Shown: positions 1-6,878 of the stretch, one piece after another | How the letters are laid out: every line of letters starts with the position of its first letter | Numbering within the stretch: the stretch's first letter is position 1 | From: CAYJGN01 sp964369635 | GTDB taxonomy: Bacteria; Bacillota; Clostridia; Oscillospirales; Ruminococcaceae | NCBI GenBank assembly: GCA_964369635.1 | Contig: CAYJGN010000026.1 | Coordinates: forward strand, 1 to 25,220 | Reading direction: 5' to 3' | Length of the DNA stretch: 25,220 bases | Position numbers and translations under genes: made by a program | Notes under the pieces: generated by a model | Told to the model about the DNA's origin: nothing | What the model saw: the letters and a program-made list of their open reading frames with translations, nothing else | Databases searched by the model: none

Positions 1-149
1 AATTCTGCGTCGCCGTTTGCATTGACAGTTATCTTTTTGCCAAGCATACAAAAGAGCAAAATCGCCGCCACCCAAATAGATATAATAATTATAATTGTTT
101 TTTTAGAGATTTTCTTTTTTGTCAGTTTGTTTTCAGTTGTACTTTTCAT
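1..149 (-). CDS. N-terminus of a membrane-anchored or exported protein (partial)
   Basis: This is the start of a minus-strand gene that runs off the left edge of the window, so only about 49 residues are visible. The ATG lies at 149-147 and is preceded by GAGG at 156-159 with good spacing. The visible protein begins MKSTTENKLTKKKISKKT, a lysine-rich cytoplasmic tail. It is followed by one hydrophobic segment (about residues 19-37, rich in Ile, Val, Ala and Leu) and then by a polar stretch beginning GKKITVNANGDAE. This is the usual layout of a type II membrane anchor or uncleaved signal peptide with the bulk of the protein outside the cell. There is no lipobox. The family cannot be identified from this fragment. 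Confidence 0.7.
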   Translation of the reverse strand, partial: MKSTTENKLTKKKISKKTIIIIISIWVAAILLFCMLGKKITVNANGDAE

Positions 150-179
150 AATTTACCTCGCAATTTTTTTGATGTGCTT

Positions 180-211
180 AGTATATTTGCAAAAGGTAAA
201 CGCAAGGTTAA
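180..211 (-). promoter_or_regulatory. Candidate promoter with 11-bp direct repeats upstream of the partial gene
   Basis: On the minus strand a TATACT -10-like hexamer (plus 180-185) lies about 30 bases before the ATG at 149. Upstream of it are two copies of TT(A/T)ACCTT (plus 204-211 and 193-200), exactly 11 bp apart and covering the -35 position. A good consensus -35 is missing. This arrangement is typical of promoters activated by OmpR/PhoB-type regulators, but no regulator can be assigned. Inference from pattern only. Confidence 0.3.
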
Positions 212-363
212 CTTTAAACATAACAGATAAATTAATCGCAAATCATATAACTTATTAGCAATTATATTTACAAAAGTGATATATTTTGGCTACATGCAAT
301 CCCATAGACGGAATAACTCGCCTTTAATTCCGTTATAAAACCACAAAAAAATCTCTCAGAGTA

Positions 364-405
364 ATTTGGGACGCAGAGGCGCAAGTTCGAATCTTCTTAT
401 CACGA
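364..405 (+). pseudogene. Degenerate 3' half of a tRNA-Pro(TGG)
   Basis: The stretch reads TTTGGGA (a tRNA-Pro TGG anticodon loop), then ACGCAGAGG, then a T-arm GCAAG-TTCGAAT-CTTCT, then TATCACGA where an intact tRNA-Pro acceptor end would read close to CATCCCGA. The T-loop is perfect, but the T-stem has a C/C mismatch, the anticodon stem 5' strand does not pair, and no D-arm or 5' acceptor strand is recognisable upstream. A terminator hairpin follows at once (408-444), as expected behind a tRNA gene. It reads as a decayed or partially deleted tRNA-Pro. The comparison uses remembered consensus sequences and not an alignment. Confidence 0.5.
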
Positions 406-407
406 GC

Positions 408-444
408 AAAAAGCACTGTAAACCTATGTTTTACAGTGCTTTTT
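408..444. terminator. Bidirectional intrinsic terminator
   Basis: AAAAAGCACTGTAAA (408-422) pairs with TTTACAGTGCTTTTT (430-444) around a short loop, giving A-rich and T-rich flanks on both strands. It could terminate the former tRNA-Pro on the plus strand and the MFS gene on the minus strand. The stem sequence is nearly the same as that of the terminator at 10918-10955. Confidence 0.75.
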
Positions 445-564
445 AAATTCCCTGAATATGTAATTTTAGTTTTTGCGTACATACAATCCATAGAAGAAAT
501 TGCTTCATTTTTTAATTGCAATTCCATCCATTTACCTATAATTTAATTGATTTATTATCAGATC

Positions 565-1740
565 TTAGTCTTCAATATATACATCTCTACCAGCAACTGA
601 ACCTAATATCAAAATTCCAATTGAAACAGCTAAGAGTAGCCAAAGCACGACTTCTGTGTTCTTTAAAAGATCATATATAGCACCGATAGTTATAGGACCA
701 AATGCCGCTAAAAAGTACCCGGCAGTCTGCGCCATTCCCGAAAGTTCACCGGATTTTTTTGCAGATTTTGTTTTTAGTGAAAATAGCGATATTGCATATG
801 ATAAACTACTTCCTGTACCAAACGAGAATATTATTACACCGATTGATATCAAAACGCTGTTTGTTGAAAATAGAATTAAGTTTGTTCCAATGAAAAAGAA
901 CGCAAATATAATTACCGCGAGCGGACTTTGTTTTTTTAGTTTTGCAGCGATTATTGGAACAAAAAAACTGATTGGAATGGGCGCTAATTGAAATGCTGTT
1001 GCAATACTACCCGCAGCTCCAGCGGAAATACCTTTTGATTGGAGAATCGTCGGAAGCCACGCCACCATCGAAAAATACATAAAGGATTGTAACCCCATGA
1101 AAATTGTTATAGCCCACGCTTGTTTTGATTTCCAAATTGATGCAGTTGAGGCAGATTTGTTTTCAACTGTAGATACCTCTTTAGGCACTTTAAGCTGCGG
1201 TATCCATACAATCATTGCAATAACAGCAATAGGTATTAGCAGCGCAAAAGCATTTTGAAAGCCAAGTCCATATTCTGCTGCAAGAGGATAGCTAAGTCCT
1301 GCACCGATTGAAGAAAATATTCCCATGCATGTAGTGTAAACACTGGTCATTATACCTATCTTCTCTGGAAATTTAAGCTTAACTACAGCGGGCAAGAGAA
1401 CATTCGCGACCGCAATGCCAACTCCTATAAGCGCTGTACCTGCAAATAGTCCAACAACCCCTGCAAATGAGCGAAGCACTTCACCAGCTACTAAGACAAA
1501 AAGCCCCAACATCATAGTTTTACCATACCCAAAGCTTGCGATTGCTTTAGCTACAAATGGTGATACTACCACGAAAACCAAAAGCGGTATAGTTGTTATA
1601 AGACCTGCAATAGAGTTTGATAATGAGTATTCATTTTTTATAAGGTCAACTACCGGACCTACTGATGTTATCGGAATTCGCATATTAAAAGCGATAAAAA
1701 CAATTCCGGCTATTAGCAATATTTTCTCTTTTCTTTTCAC
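565..1740 (-). CDS. CynX/NimT-family MFS transporter
   Basis: A 391-residue polytopic membrane protein with about 12 hydrophobic segments. The N-terminal segment reads FNMRIPITSVGPVVDLI, which resembles the conserved start of the CynX/NimT branch of the major facilitator superfamily (cyanate and 2-nitroimidazole transporters, usually about 390-400 residues). Known members move small anions or export toxic organic compounds across the cytoplasmic membrane by secondary transport. The substrate here cannot be deduced. The start codon is GTG (1740-1738), with GAAGGGG placed six bases upstream, so the start is well supported. The gene stands alone: the neighbour upstream is divergent, and the terminator at 408-444 lies downstream. 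Family assignment is fairly sure; a direct role in cyanate metabolism is not supported, since no cyanase gene is nearby. Confidence 0.85.
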   Translation of the reverse strand: MKRKEKILLIAGIVFIAFNMRIPITSVGPVVDLIKNEYSLSNSIAGLITTIPLLVFVVVSPFVAKAIASFGYGKTMMLGLFVLVAGEVLRSFAGVVGLFAGTALIGVGIAVANVLLPAVVKLKFPEKIGIMTSVYTTCMGIFSSIGAGLSYPLAAEYGLGFQNAFALLIPIAVIAMIVWIPQLKVPKEVSTVENKSASTASIWKSKQAWAITIFMGLQSFMYFSMVAWLPTILQSKGISAGAAGSIATAFQLAPIPISFFVPIIAAKLKKQSPLAVIIFAFFFIGTNLILFSTNSVLISIGVIIFSFGTGSSLSYAISLFSLKTKSAKKSGELSGMAQTAGYFLAAFGPITIGAIYDLLKNTEVVLWLLLAVSIGILILGSVAGRDVYIED

Positions 1741-2070
1741 TTTCTACCCCTTCAAAAACCAAATTTGCTCGATATTTTTAATAGACAATAATGTTTATAC
1801 ATTACCGCATTAATTCTATCACTATATAATAAAAAACACAACATTCTTTATAAAATATCTTTTAAATAATAAATTTCTGCATCTGCCCCCATTTTGCCAC
1901 CATTTTGCCCCTATTCTTCCATTGATAACAAACACAAATAATAATATATTTAAAAAAAGCGTATTCCACCAAAACTTCATCACAACAATTTTGTATGATG
2001 GCTATAAAAACATCTATCTTAGTGATAGAATTAAAAAATCCGTTTATAAAAACGGAAAACGGGGGTTATT
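1741..2070. other. Divergent intergenic region with tandem 11-bp C-rich repeat and leader hairpins
   Basis: This 330-bp region separates the divergent MFS and arylsulfotransferase genes and holds no convincing gene. An 11-bp unit CCATTTTGCC(A/C) occurs twice in tandem at 1889-1899 and 1900-1910, standing out in an AT-rich background. Close to the plus-strand gene are two dyads: TCTATC/GATAGA (2013-2018 and 2024-2029) and CCGTTT/AAACGG with an ATAA loop (2040-2055). The second ends just before the GGGGG ribosome site at 2061-2065. A promoter could not be fixed with confidence. Confidence 0.45.
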
Positions 2071-4059
2071 ATGAACATATTTTTATTATCGGTAACTTTT
2101 TTGCTGTCTGGCGTTATCTCGACTTTCATATTCTTTAAGCTATCAAAAATTAACGCTTCTTCTTTACTTAAAGGATTATTTGCGATAATTTTCGGATTTA
2201 TCACCTTTGGTTACCAGTTATTTATCCATTGGATAGAAATCGGGGATAGCAATAGTATTGACGCAGTGGTCTCAAGCTTACTTACAGATTTTAACAGTAT
2301 AGCTTCCTATATTATTTATCTTATTATTTTAAGCCTAACTTTACCAACAGTTATAGCATATCTTTATCGTATACTGCTTTTTATTATAAAAAAAGCAACT
2401 TTCCCAAAACTTGCTTTAAATATAGCAGGTGGCATTTCCATTGTTGTCGCCGCTGTATTCGCAGTAAATCTAATTTTGCCTGTTATTAATTATCTTGGCA
2501 TAATAGATGAAACTTATAATCAGCTTATCGAGCTTGTAAAATATCAAGCAGATGTTGATAAAAATCTTCAAACAGCTGCTGCAAACAATGACTACACCCC
2601 TGAAAATCCTTATGTTGAGCTAAATCCTTATAGTAACTCTCCTCTAAGTGGCATTATTATTTTTAGTACCGATGAAGAGTGCTATATCGAGGTTTCTATT
2701 GATGATGGACTGTATGAGAAGTCTGGAGATAGCCATAAATTCACAACCCCTGCAACTTCACATACTATTCCCGTATATGGTTTATATGCAGATACTGAAA
2801 ATCAAATAGAATACACTCTATACTCATTGGATGACGAGGTTATCGGTGAATACAAAGCTATAATAAAAACAGAAAAACTCCCCTCTCCTTATGATGATTT
2901 AATAATCACCGCAAACACAATATCATACAACTATACAGAAGGACTTAACTTTCTATATTCTGATGACCGTACATATCAAAACAAAATTGCATTTGACCAA
3001 AATGGTGAAATACGTTGGATGCTCACCGATATAATATTCGGACAAGTTAATGAAGTTTATAATGATAGATTTTTCATGAACACCTTAGATGATAACTATG
3101 TTGTCGAGATTGATAAAATGGGAAAAATCCATACGATACACGATTTAGAATATTTTATTCACCACGATATCGAGGCTATGGATAACGGAAACCTACTTAT
3201 AGCTTCAAATAACACAACCGACTCATCAGAAGATTTCATCTTTGAAATTGATAGTATGACAGGCGAAGTTGTAAATACATTAGACCTTCGTGAGGTACTT
3301 TCAAGAAGCCGCTTTTCATATTCTTTCTATGCGGACAACTTCACCCGAGATAATCTCGACTGGTTTCATTTAAATTCGATAGAATATATAGCATCTGATG
3401 AGAGCATAATCATATCTGGAAACTTTCAATCAACTGTTGCGAAAATTAGCTGGCCCGATGGTGACATTCATTGGATTTTAGCGGATGATTACGACTGGAT
3501 GAGTTACTATGAGCAGTTTCTTTTAAAACCTATTGGTGAAGAATTTGAACATCACTATAACCAACATGCCGCCTACCTACTCCCTGATTTAGATAACAAC
3601 CCCGATACAATTGACATAACCCTTTTCGATAACGGTTTTTCAAGGGAATATATTAGCGAAAACTATCATGGTATTGATTGGGACTCAGAGTACTACTCGC
3701 GAATAGTTCATTATAGAATAAATGAAGTTACTTTGGAAGTTGAGCAGATTTTTGAGTACGGAAAAGAGCGCGGAGAAGAGCTCTACTCTCAGATACGAAG
3801 TGACGCTGATTACCTTGAATCAACTGGTAATTATCTTGGTATGTTTGATAGGTGGCAACCTCAAAATCTAACAAGCTACGCAACATATCCCGCCTTTATA
3901 GAGGTTGATTCAAACGGAGAAGTTGTTTGGGAAGCAGAGCTCTTCGCACCAAGCAGCAATGGCGCTATTGAATCATATCAGGGAGATCGCCTACCAGCAT
4001 ATTTTTCTGATGAGCAATATGTCGATATCTATTCTGAAGCTAAAATATTAGTGGTTTAG
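2071..4059 (+). CDS. Membrane-anchored arylsulfotransferase (ASST) family protein
   Basis: A 662-residue protein with four N-terminal hydrophobic segments (about 1-22, 33-55, 78-107 and 115-141), a linker, a small beta-rich region (about 180-265) and a large extracellular propeller-type domain (about 275-660). This layout fits the ASST family (Pfam Arylsulfotrans), which moves sulfuryl groups between phenolic compounds without PAPS. Matching motifs are HHD (364-366), WFHLNS (431-436, with His433 and Asn435 at the spacing of E. coli ASST His356 and Asn358) and NQHA, with His499 in the place of the catalytic His436. The position 18 residues after His433, where the E. coli enzyme has Arg374, is Asn451. 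The first ATG has a GGGGG ribosome site. The membrane anchor replaces the cleaved signal peptide of the Gram-negative enzymes. Family assignment is good; catalytic activity is uncertain because of Asn451. Confidence 0.8.
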   Translation: MNIFLLSVTFLLSGVISTFIFFKLSKINASSLLKGLFAIIFGFITFGYQLFIHWIEIGDSNSIDAVVSSLLTDFNSIASYIIYLIILSLTLPTVIAYLYRILLFIIKKATFPKLALNIAGGISIVVAAVFAVNLILPVINYLGIIDETYNQLIELVKYQADVDKNLQTAAANNDYTPENPYVELNPYSNSPLSGIIIFSTDEECYIEVSIDDGLYEKSGDSHKFTTPATSHTIPVYGLYADTENQIEYTLYSLDDEVIGEYKAIIKTEKLPSPYDDLIITANTISYNYTEGLNFLYSDDRTYQNKIAFDQNGEIRWMLTDIIFGQVNEVYNDRFFMNTLDDNYVVEIDKMGKIHTIHDLEYFIHHDIEAMDNGNLLIASNNTTDSSEDFIFEIDSMTGEVVNTLDLREVLSRSRFSYSFYADNFTRDNLDWFHLNSIEYIASDESIIISGNFQSTVAKISWPDGDIHWILADDYDWMSYYEQFLLKPIGEEFEHHYNQHAAYLLPDLDNNPDTIDITLFDNGFSREYISENYHGIDWDSEYYSRIVHYRINEVTLEVEQIFEYGKERGEELYSQIRSDADYLESTGNYLGMFDRWQPQNLTSYATYPAFIEVDSNGEVVWEAELFAPSSNGAIESYQGDRLPAYFSDEQYVDIYSEAKILVV

Positions 4060-4106
4060 TTTCGTACATATTACTAAACAATAAAGCGACATGATAACCA
4101 AAACAA

Positions 4107-4152
4107 ATCGACCTTTAGAAGTTAGTTTATAAGCTAACCTCTAAAGGTCGAT
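4107..4152. terminator. Long hairpin terminator between convergent genes
   Basis: ATCGACCTTTAGA (4107-4119) pairs perfectly with TCTAAAGGTCGAT (4140-4152), and an inner GTTAG/CTAAC stem extends the helix. T-rich flanks follow on both strands. It lies between the convergent arylsulfotransferase gene and the efflux operon and probably serves both. Confidence 0.8.
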
Positions 4153-4206
4153 ATTTTAATGGTAGAAAAGAATTATATTACATTTCTATTTTTCACGAAA
4201 CTAATA

Positions 4207-4866
4207 TCAAGCTATCTCTCCATCAACTATTCTGATAATTCTTTTCGCTTTTTTTGCTATATTTTCATCATGAGTAATCATAACTATTGTATTTCCCATA
4301 TCGTTTAATTTTTGAAATAGTTCCATTACCTCAGCGCCTGTTTTCTGATCAAGCGCTCCTGTTGGCTCGTCGGCAAGTAGAATTTTAGGGTTTGTTACAA
4401 GCGCCCTTGCAATCGCTACCCTCTGCTGCTGTCCGCCTGATAATTCTGATGGTCGATGTGCTACCCTGTCAGTTAGTCCGAGCATCTCAACTACCGGTTC
4501 AGCTATCAGTTTTGCTTCCTTTGTAGAAATCCCCCTTGCAAGAAGCGGCATAAATATATTTTGAATTGCTCTGTAAGTTGGAATAAGCTGGTACTTTTGA
4601 AATATAAACCCAATTTTCTCATTACGAATTCTCGTTAAATGCTCTCCTTTTTTATCGTGAACGGAAATACCATCTAAATAGTATTCGCCGTCTGAGCATA
4701 AGTCCATACATCCTATGATATTCATAAGGGTTGATTTGCCGCTGCCCGAGGGGCCGAGCACTGCGACAAATTCTCCCTCTTCGATATTGAGTGATACCGA
4801 GTTTAGGGCTAAAAGCTCACTTCCAGCGGTATCGTATTTTTTTGTTACATTTTTTATCTCTATCAT
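4207..4866 (-). CDS. ABC transporter ATPase of a MacB/LolD-type efflux system
   Basis: A 219-residue ATP-binding subunit. Walker A is GPSGSGKST (38-46), the Q-loop glutamine is Gln90, the signature is LSGGQQQR (142-149), Walker B is ILLADE (162-167), and the switch histidine is His199. The length and the LSGGQQQRVAIARAL block match the MacB/LolD/SalX ATPases, which pair with FtsX-like permeases and act as mechanotransmission machines on the cell envelope. It is the last gene of a four-gene operon, three bases after the lipoprotein stop, with only a weak GGGAT ribosome site; it is probably translationally coupled. It would power the permease at 5522-6877 from the cytoplasmic side. It is odd that the ATPase is separated from its permease by the lipoprotein gene. 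Confidence 0.93.
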   Translation of the reverse strand: MIEIKNVTKKYDTAGSELLALNSVSLNIEEGEFVAVLGPSGSGKSTLMNIIGCMDLCSDGEYYLDGISVHDKKGEHLTRIRNEKIGFIFQKYQLIPTYRAIQNIFMPLLARGISTKEAKLIAEPVVEMLGLTDRVAHRPSELSGGQQQRVAIARALVTNPKILLADEPTGALDQKTGAEVMELFQKLNDMGNTIVMITHDENIAKKAKRIIRIVDGEIA

Positions 4867-4869
4867 AAT

Positions 4870-5511
4870 CTATCCCAACAAGTCCACAGATAAAACATTT
4901 CCATTTTCATCTGTTGTTATCGAGAGATACATTCCATCAGTAATCTGTGAAAAGCTCATCTCACTTCCAAACATATTAACAGGCACTCCAACCGCTATAT
5001 TAAATTCCTTTATCTCATCGGTAAGCTCTACTATCTCACTGTAATCGCTGCCCTCGAGGGACATTCCACCTGACACTGCGCCCTCGCCTCGCTCCATTCC
5101 CTGTGGCATCTCACCGCCTTCAAATCGACCTCCACCTTCAGGCATCTCGCCACCTTCAGGCATCTCGCCACCTTCAAAATTAGCTCCACCTTCAGGGCGC
5201 TCCATATCCTCAGGTATTTCGCCGCCTTCAAAATCAGCTCCGTCCAGAGGTCGCTCCATCCCTTCTGGCATCTCGCCGCCAGCCATTCCACCTGCCATCT
5301 CGCCTATTTGAACGGTCAGATAGTTTCCGACAATATCGGTTACAAGTCCTACATATCTAATTGCTCCTTCGGGTAGCTCCGACTGTCCGCTGCCCTGGTC
5401 ACTATTTTGCGGCGCTCCTGTTCCACCATCGTTTTCGCTCGCCTCTGTGCTGCAAGCGATGAGCGAGAGTGATAAAAAGGCTACTAAAGCTAAGCTTAAA
5501 ATCTTTCTCAT
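4870..5511 (-). CDS. Lipoprotein with Glu-Gly-Met-Pro low-complexity repeat region
   Basis: A 213-residue predicted lipoprotein. The signal peptide ends in the lipobox LIAC, with Cys20 as the lipidated residue, followed by an acidic, Ser/Gly-rich linker. Residues about 50-70 (AIRYVGLVTDIVGNYLTVQI) form a beta-rich strip. Residues about 71-150 are low complexity, built of variants of EGGEMPEGMERP and GADFEGGE. The C-terminal about 60 residues return to a folded-looking strip ending NVLSVDLLG. The two folded pieces look like halves of one small beta-barrel (DUF5666-like) domain interrupted by the repeat; this is only an impression. AAGGAG precedes the ATG. The gene sits between permease and ATPase, 10 and 3 bases from them, so it very likely acts with the efflux system on the outer face of the membrane. 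No function can be named; the acidic, Met-rich repeat might bind metals or cationic substrates. Confidence 0.85.
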   Translation of the reverse strand: MRKILSLALVAFLSLSLIACSTEASENDGGTGAPQNSDQGSGQSELPEGAIRYVGLVTDIVGNYLTVQIGEMAGGMAGGEMPEGMERPLDGADFEGGEIPEDMERPEGGANFEGGEMPEGGEMPEGGGRFEGGEMPQGMERGEGAVSGGMSLEGSDYSEIVELTDEIKEFNIAVGVPVNMFGSEMSFSQITDGMYLSITTDENGNVLSVDLLG

Positions 5512-5521
5512 ATTTTTCTCC

Positions 5522-6877
5522 TTATTCGTTATTAAGTGCTTCTATTGGCACTAAGTTTGATGCTTTAAATGCTGGATAAAAACCAAAAACCGCTGCTGTT
5601 ACTACCGCAAAAGAGAATGCAAGCGCAAAGCTTTCTGCTGTAAGGACTACTGAAATATCAACATACTGCATAAGCGGCGCTATGCCAAAGCTTAAAAGCA
5701 CTCCTATCACTCCACCGATAAATCCTATCGTTGCAGCTTCGGTTAGGAATAGGAAAAGAATATCGCCTTTTTTGGTGCCGAGCGCTTTTAATACTCCTAT
5801 CTCCCTTGTTCTCTCTTTAACCGAAACAAACAGAACATTCATAATCCCAATTCCGCCAACTATAAACACTATTACAGCAACCGCTAACAAAAGAAGTGAT
5901 AAAGTATTTGCTGATTGCATAGCGGCGTCCATCGTAGCACCTGCATCTTCTATATTATATTGAAGTCCTGTATTTGATTGGGATAGGACAAGACTTGTGT
6001 TCTCTATAACATCTGGTACACTGTCAACATCGCCTGCGAGAAGTGAAATTTGCGTTTGAGTATCGGTTGAAAAGAGGTATTTATCAGCTGTTGAATAAGG
6101 CATAAATACGCTTGTGTCTGGGTTAATGCCAGAAACAACTGTCCCCATCTGATTTAATATTCCGTTTACGACATAGAGTCTGCCATCTATCTCAACTTTC
6201 TCGTCATAAGCTGCCATTGCAGAGCCAAAAAGCTCTATTGCAACATCGTATCCGAGTATTACAACTCTGCTCTCATTCTCAATATCGGTATCTGTTATAA
6301 AGCTACCTACTGATAAGGTTAAGTTTGATATTGTAGAGTAGGATGGTTGTGTTCCGACGACCGAATAACTAATTCCCTCTTCTAAGTTCTCAGAGAGTAT
6401 TGTTTGGGTTGTTGTTGCTGAAATTGCCCCTGTTTCGATATCTGGGACAAATAGCAAAATATCCTCAAGGTCTTCGCTATCGAGGTTTGGGAGTGACATT
6501 ACCATAGTTGAGCGACTACTACTCATACCGCCGCTACTGCCTCCGCTATCTCTGCCACCACCTGATGAAGCACCGCCAGCAGATGGCATTGAGCCGCCAG
6601 CTGAGGGCATTTCGCCTCCACCCATCATAGCGCCCATATCACCCATACCGCCCATATCGCCCATTCCACCCATAGACATTTCAGAGGTAACAGTGACAGT
6701 GCCTGCATTTAGCGTTTTAAACTGCTCTTGTACATCCTGCTTTCCGCCCTCACCTATCGCTATAACCATAACGATAGTTGCGGCACCAACTATTATTCCA
6801 AGTGAAGTTAAAAATACCTTAAACTTGTTTTGTTTTATATTTATAAGGACGAGTTTTAAAATTTCCGAAAATCGCAA
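5522..6877 (-). CDS. MacB-like FtsX-family ABC permease with Met/Gly-rich external loop
   Basis: A 451-residue permease with the MacB layout: TM1 at about 20-43, a large extracytoplasmic (MacB core) domain, then three C-terminal helices (about 325-350, 375-400 and 415-440) with the FtsX-type cytoplasmic motif KERTREIGVLKALG. It exports substrates, or couples ATP hydrolysis to envelope movement, together with the ATPase at 4207-4866 and the adaptor at 6879-8432. Residues about 66-128 of the external domain are an insertion-like stretch dominated by Gly, Met and Ser, with nine methionines between residues 67 and 90 including two tandem MGGMGD units. The start is TTG (6877-6875), one base after the adaptor stop, with GGTGAG five bases upstream. 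In Gram-positive relatives such systems handle peptides, bacteriocins or macrolides; the substrate here is unknown. Confidence 0.9.
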   Translation of the reverse strand: MRFSEILKLVLINIKQNKFKVFLTSLGIIVGAATIVMVIAIGEGGKQDVQEQFKTLNAGTVTVTSEMSMGGMGDMGGMGDMGAMMGGGEMPSAGGSMPSAGGASSGGGRDSGGSSGGMSSSRSTMVMSLPNLDSEDLEDILLFVPDIETGAISATTTQTILSENLEEGISYSVVGTQPSYSTISNLTLSVGSFITDTDIENESRVVILGYDVAIELFGSAMAAYDEKVEIDGRLYVVNGILNQMGTVVSGINPDTSVFMPYSTADKYLFSTDTQTQISLLAGDVDSVPDVIENTSLVLSQSNTGLQYNIEDAGATMDAAMQSANTLSLLLLAVAVIVFIVGGIGIMNVLFVSVKERTREIGVLKALGTKKGDILFLFLTEAATIGFIGGVIGVLLSFGIAPLMQYVDISVVLTAESFALAFSFAVVTAAVFGFYPAFKASNLVPIEALNNE

Positions 6878-6878
6878 A

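Noticed and set aside
22..258. Plus-strand frame of 78 codons with hydrophobic residues
   Set aside because: It lies opposite the start of the minus-strand gene at 1-149, which has a proper ribosome site and membrane-anchor layout; the plus frame has none and runs into AT-rich intergenic DNA.
333..527. Minus-strand frame of 64 codons
   Set aside because: It covers the tRNA-Pro relic and a terminator hairpin and has no protein-like composition or ribosome site.
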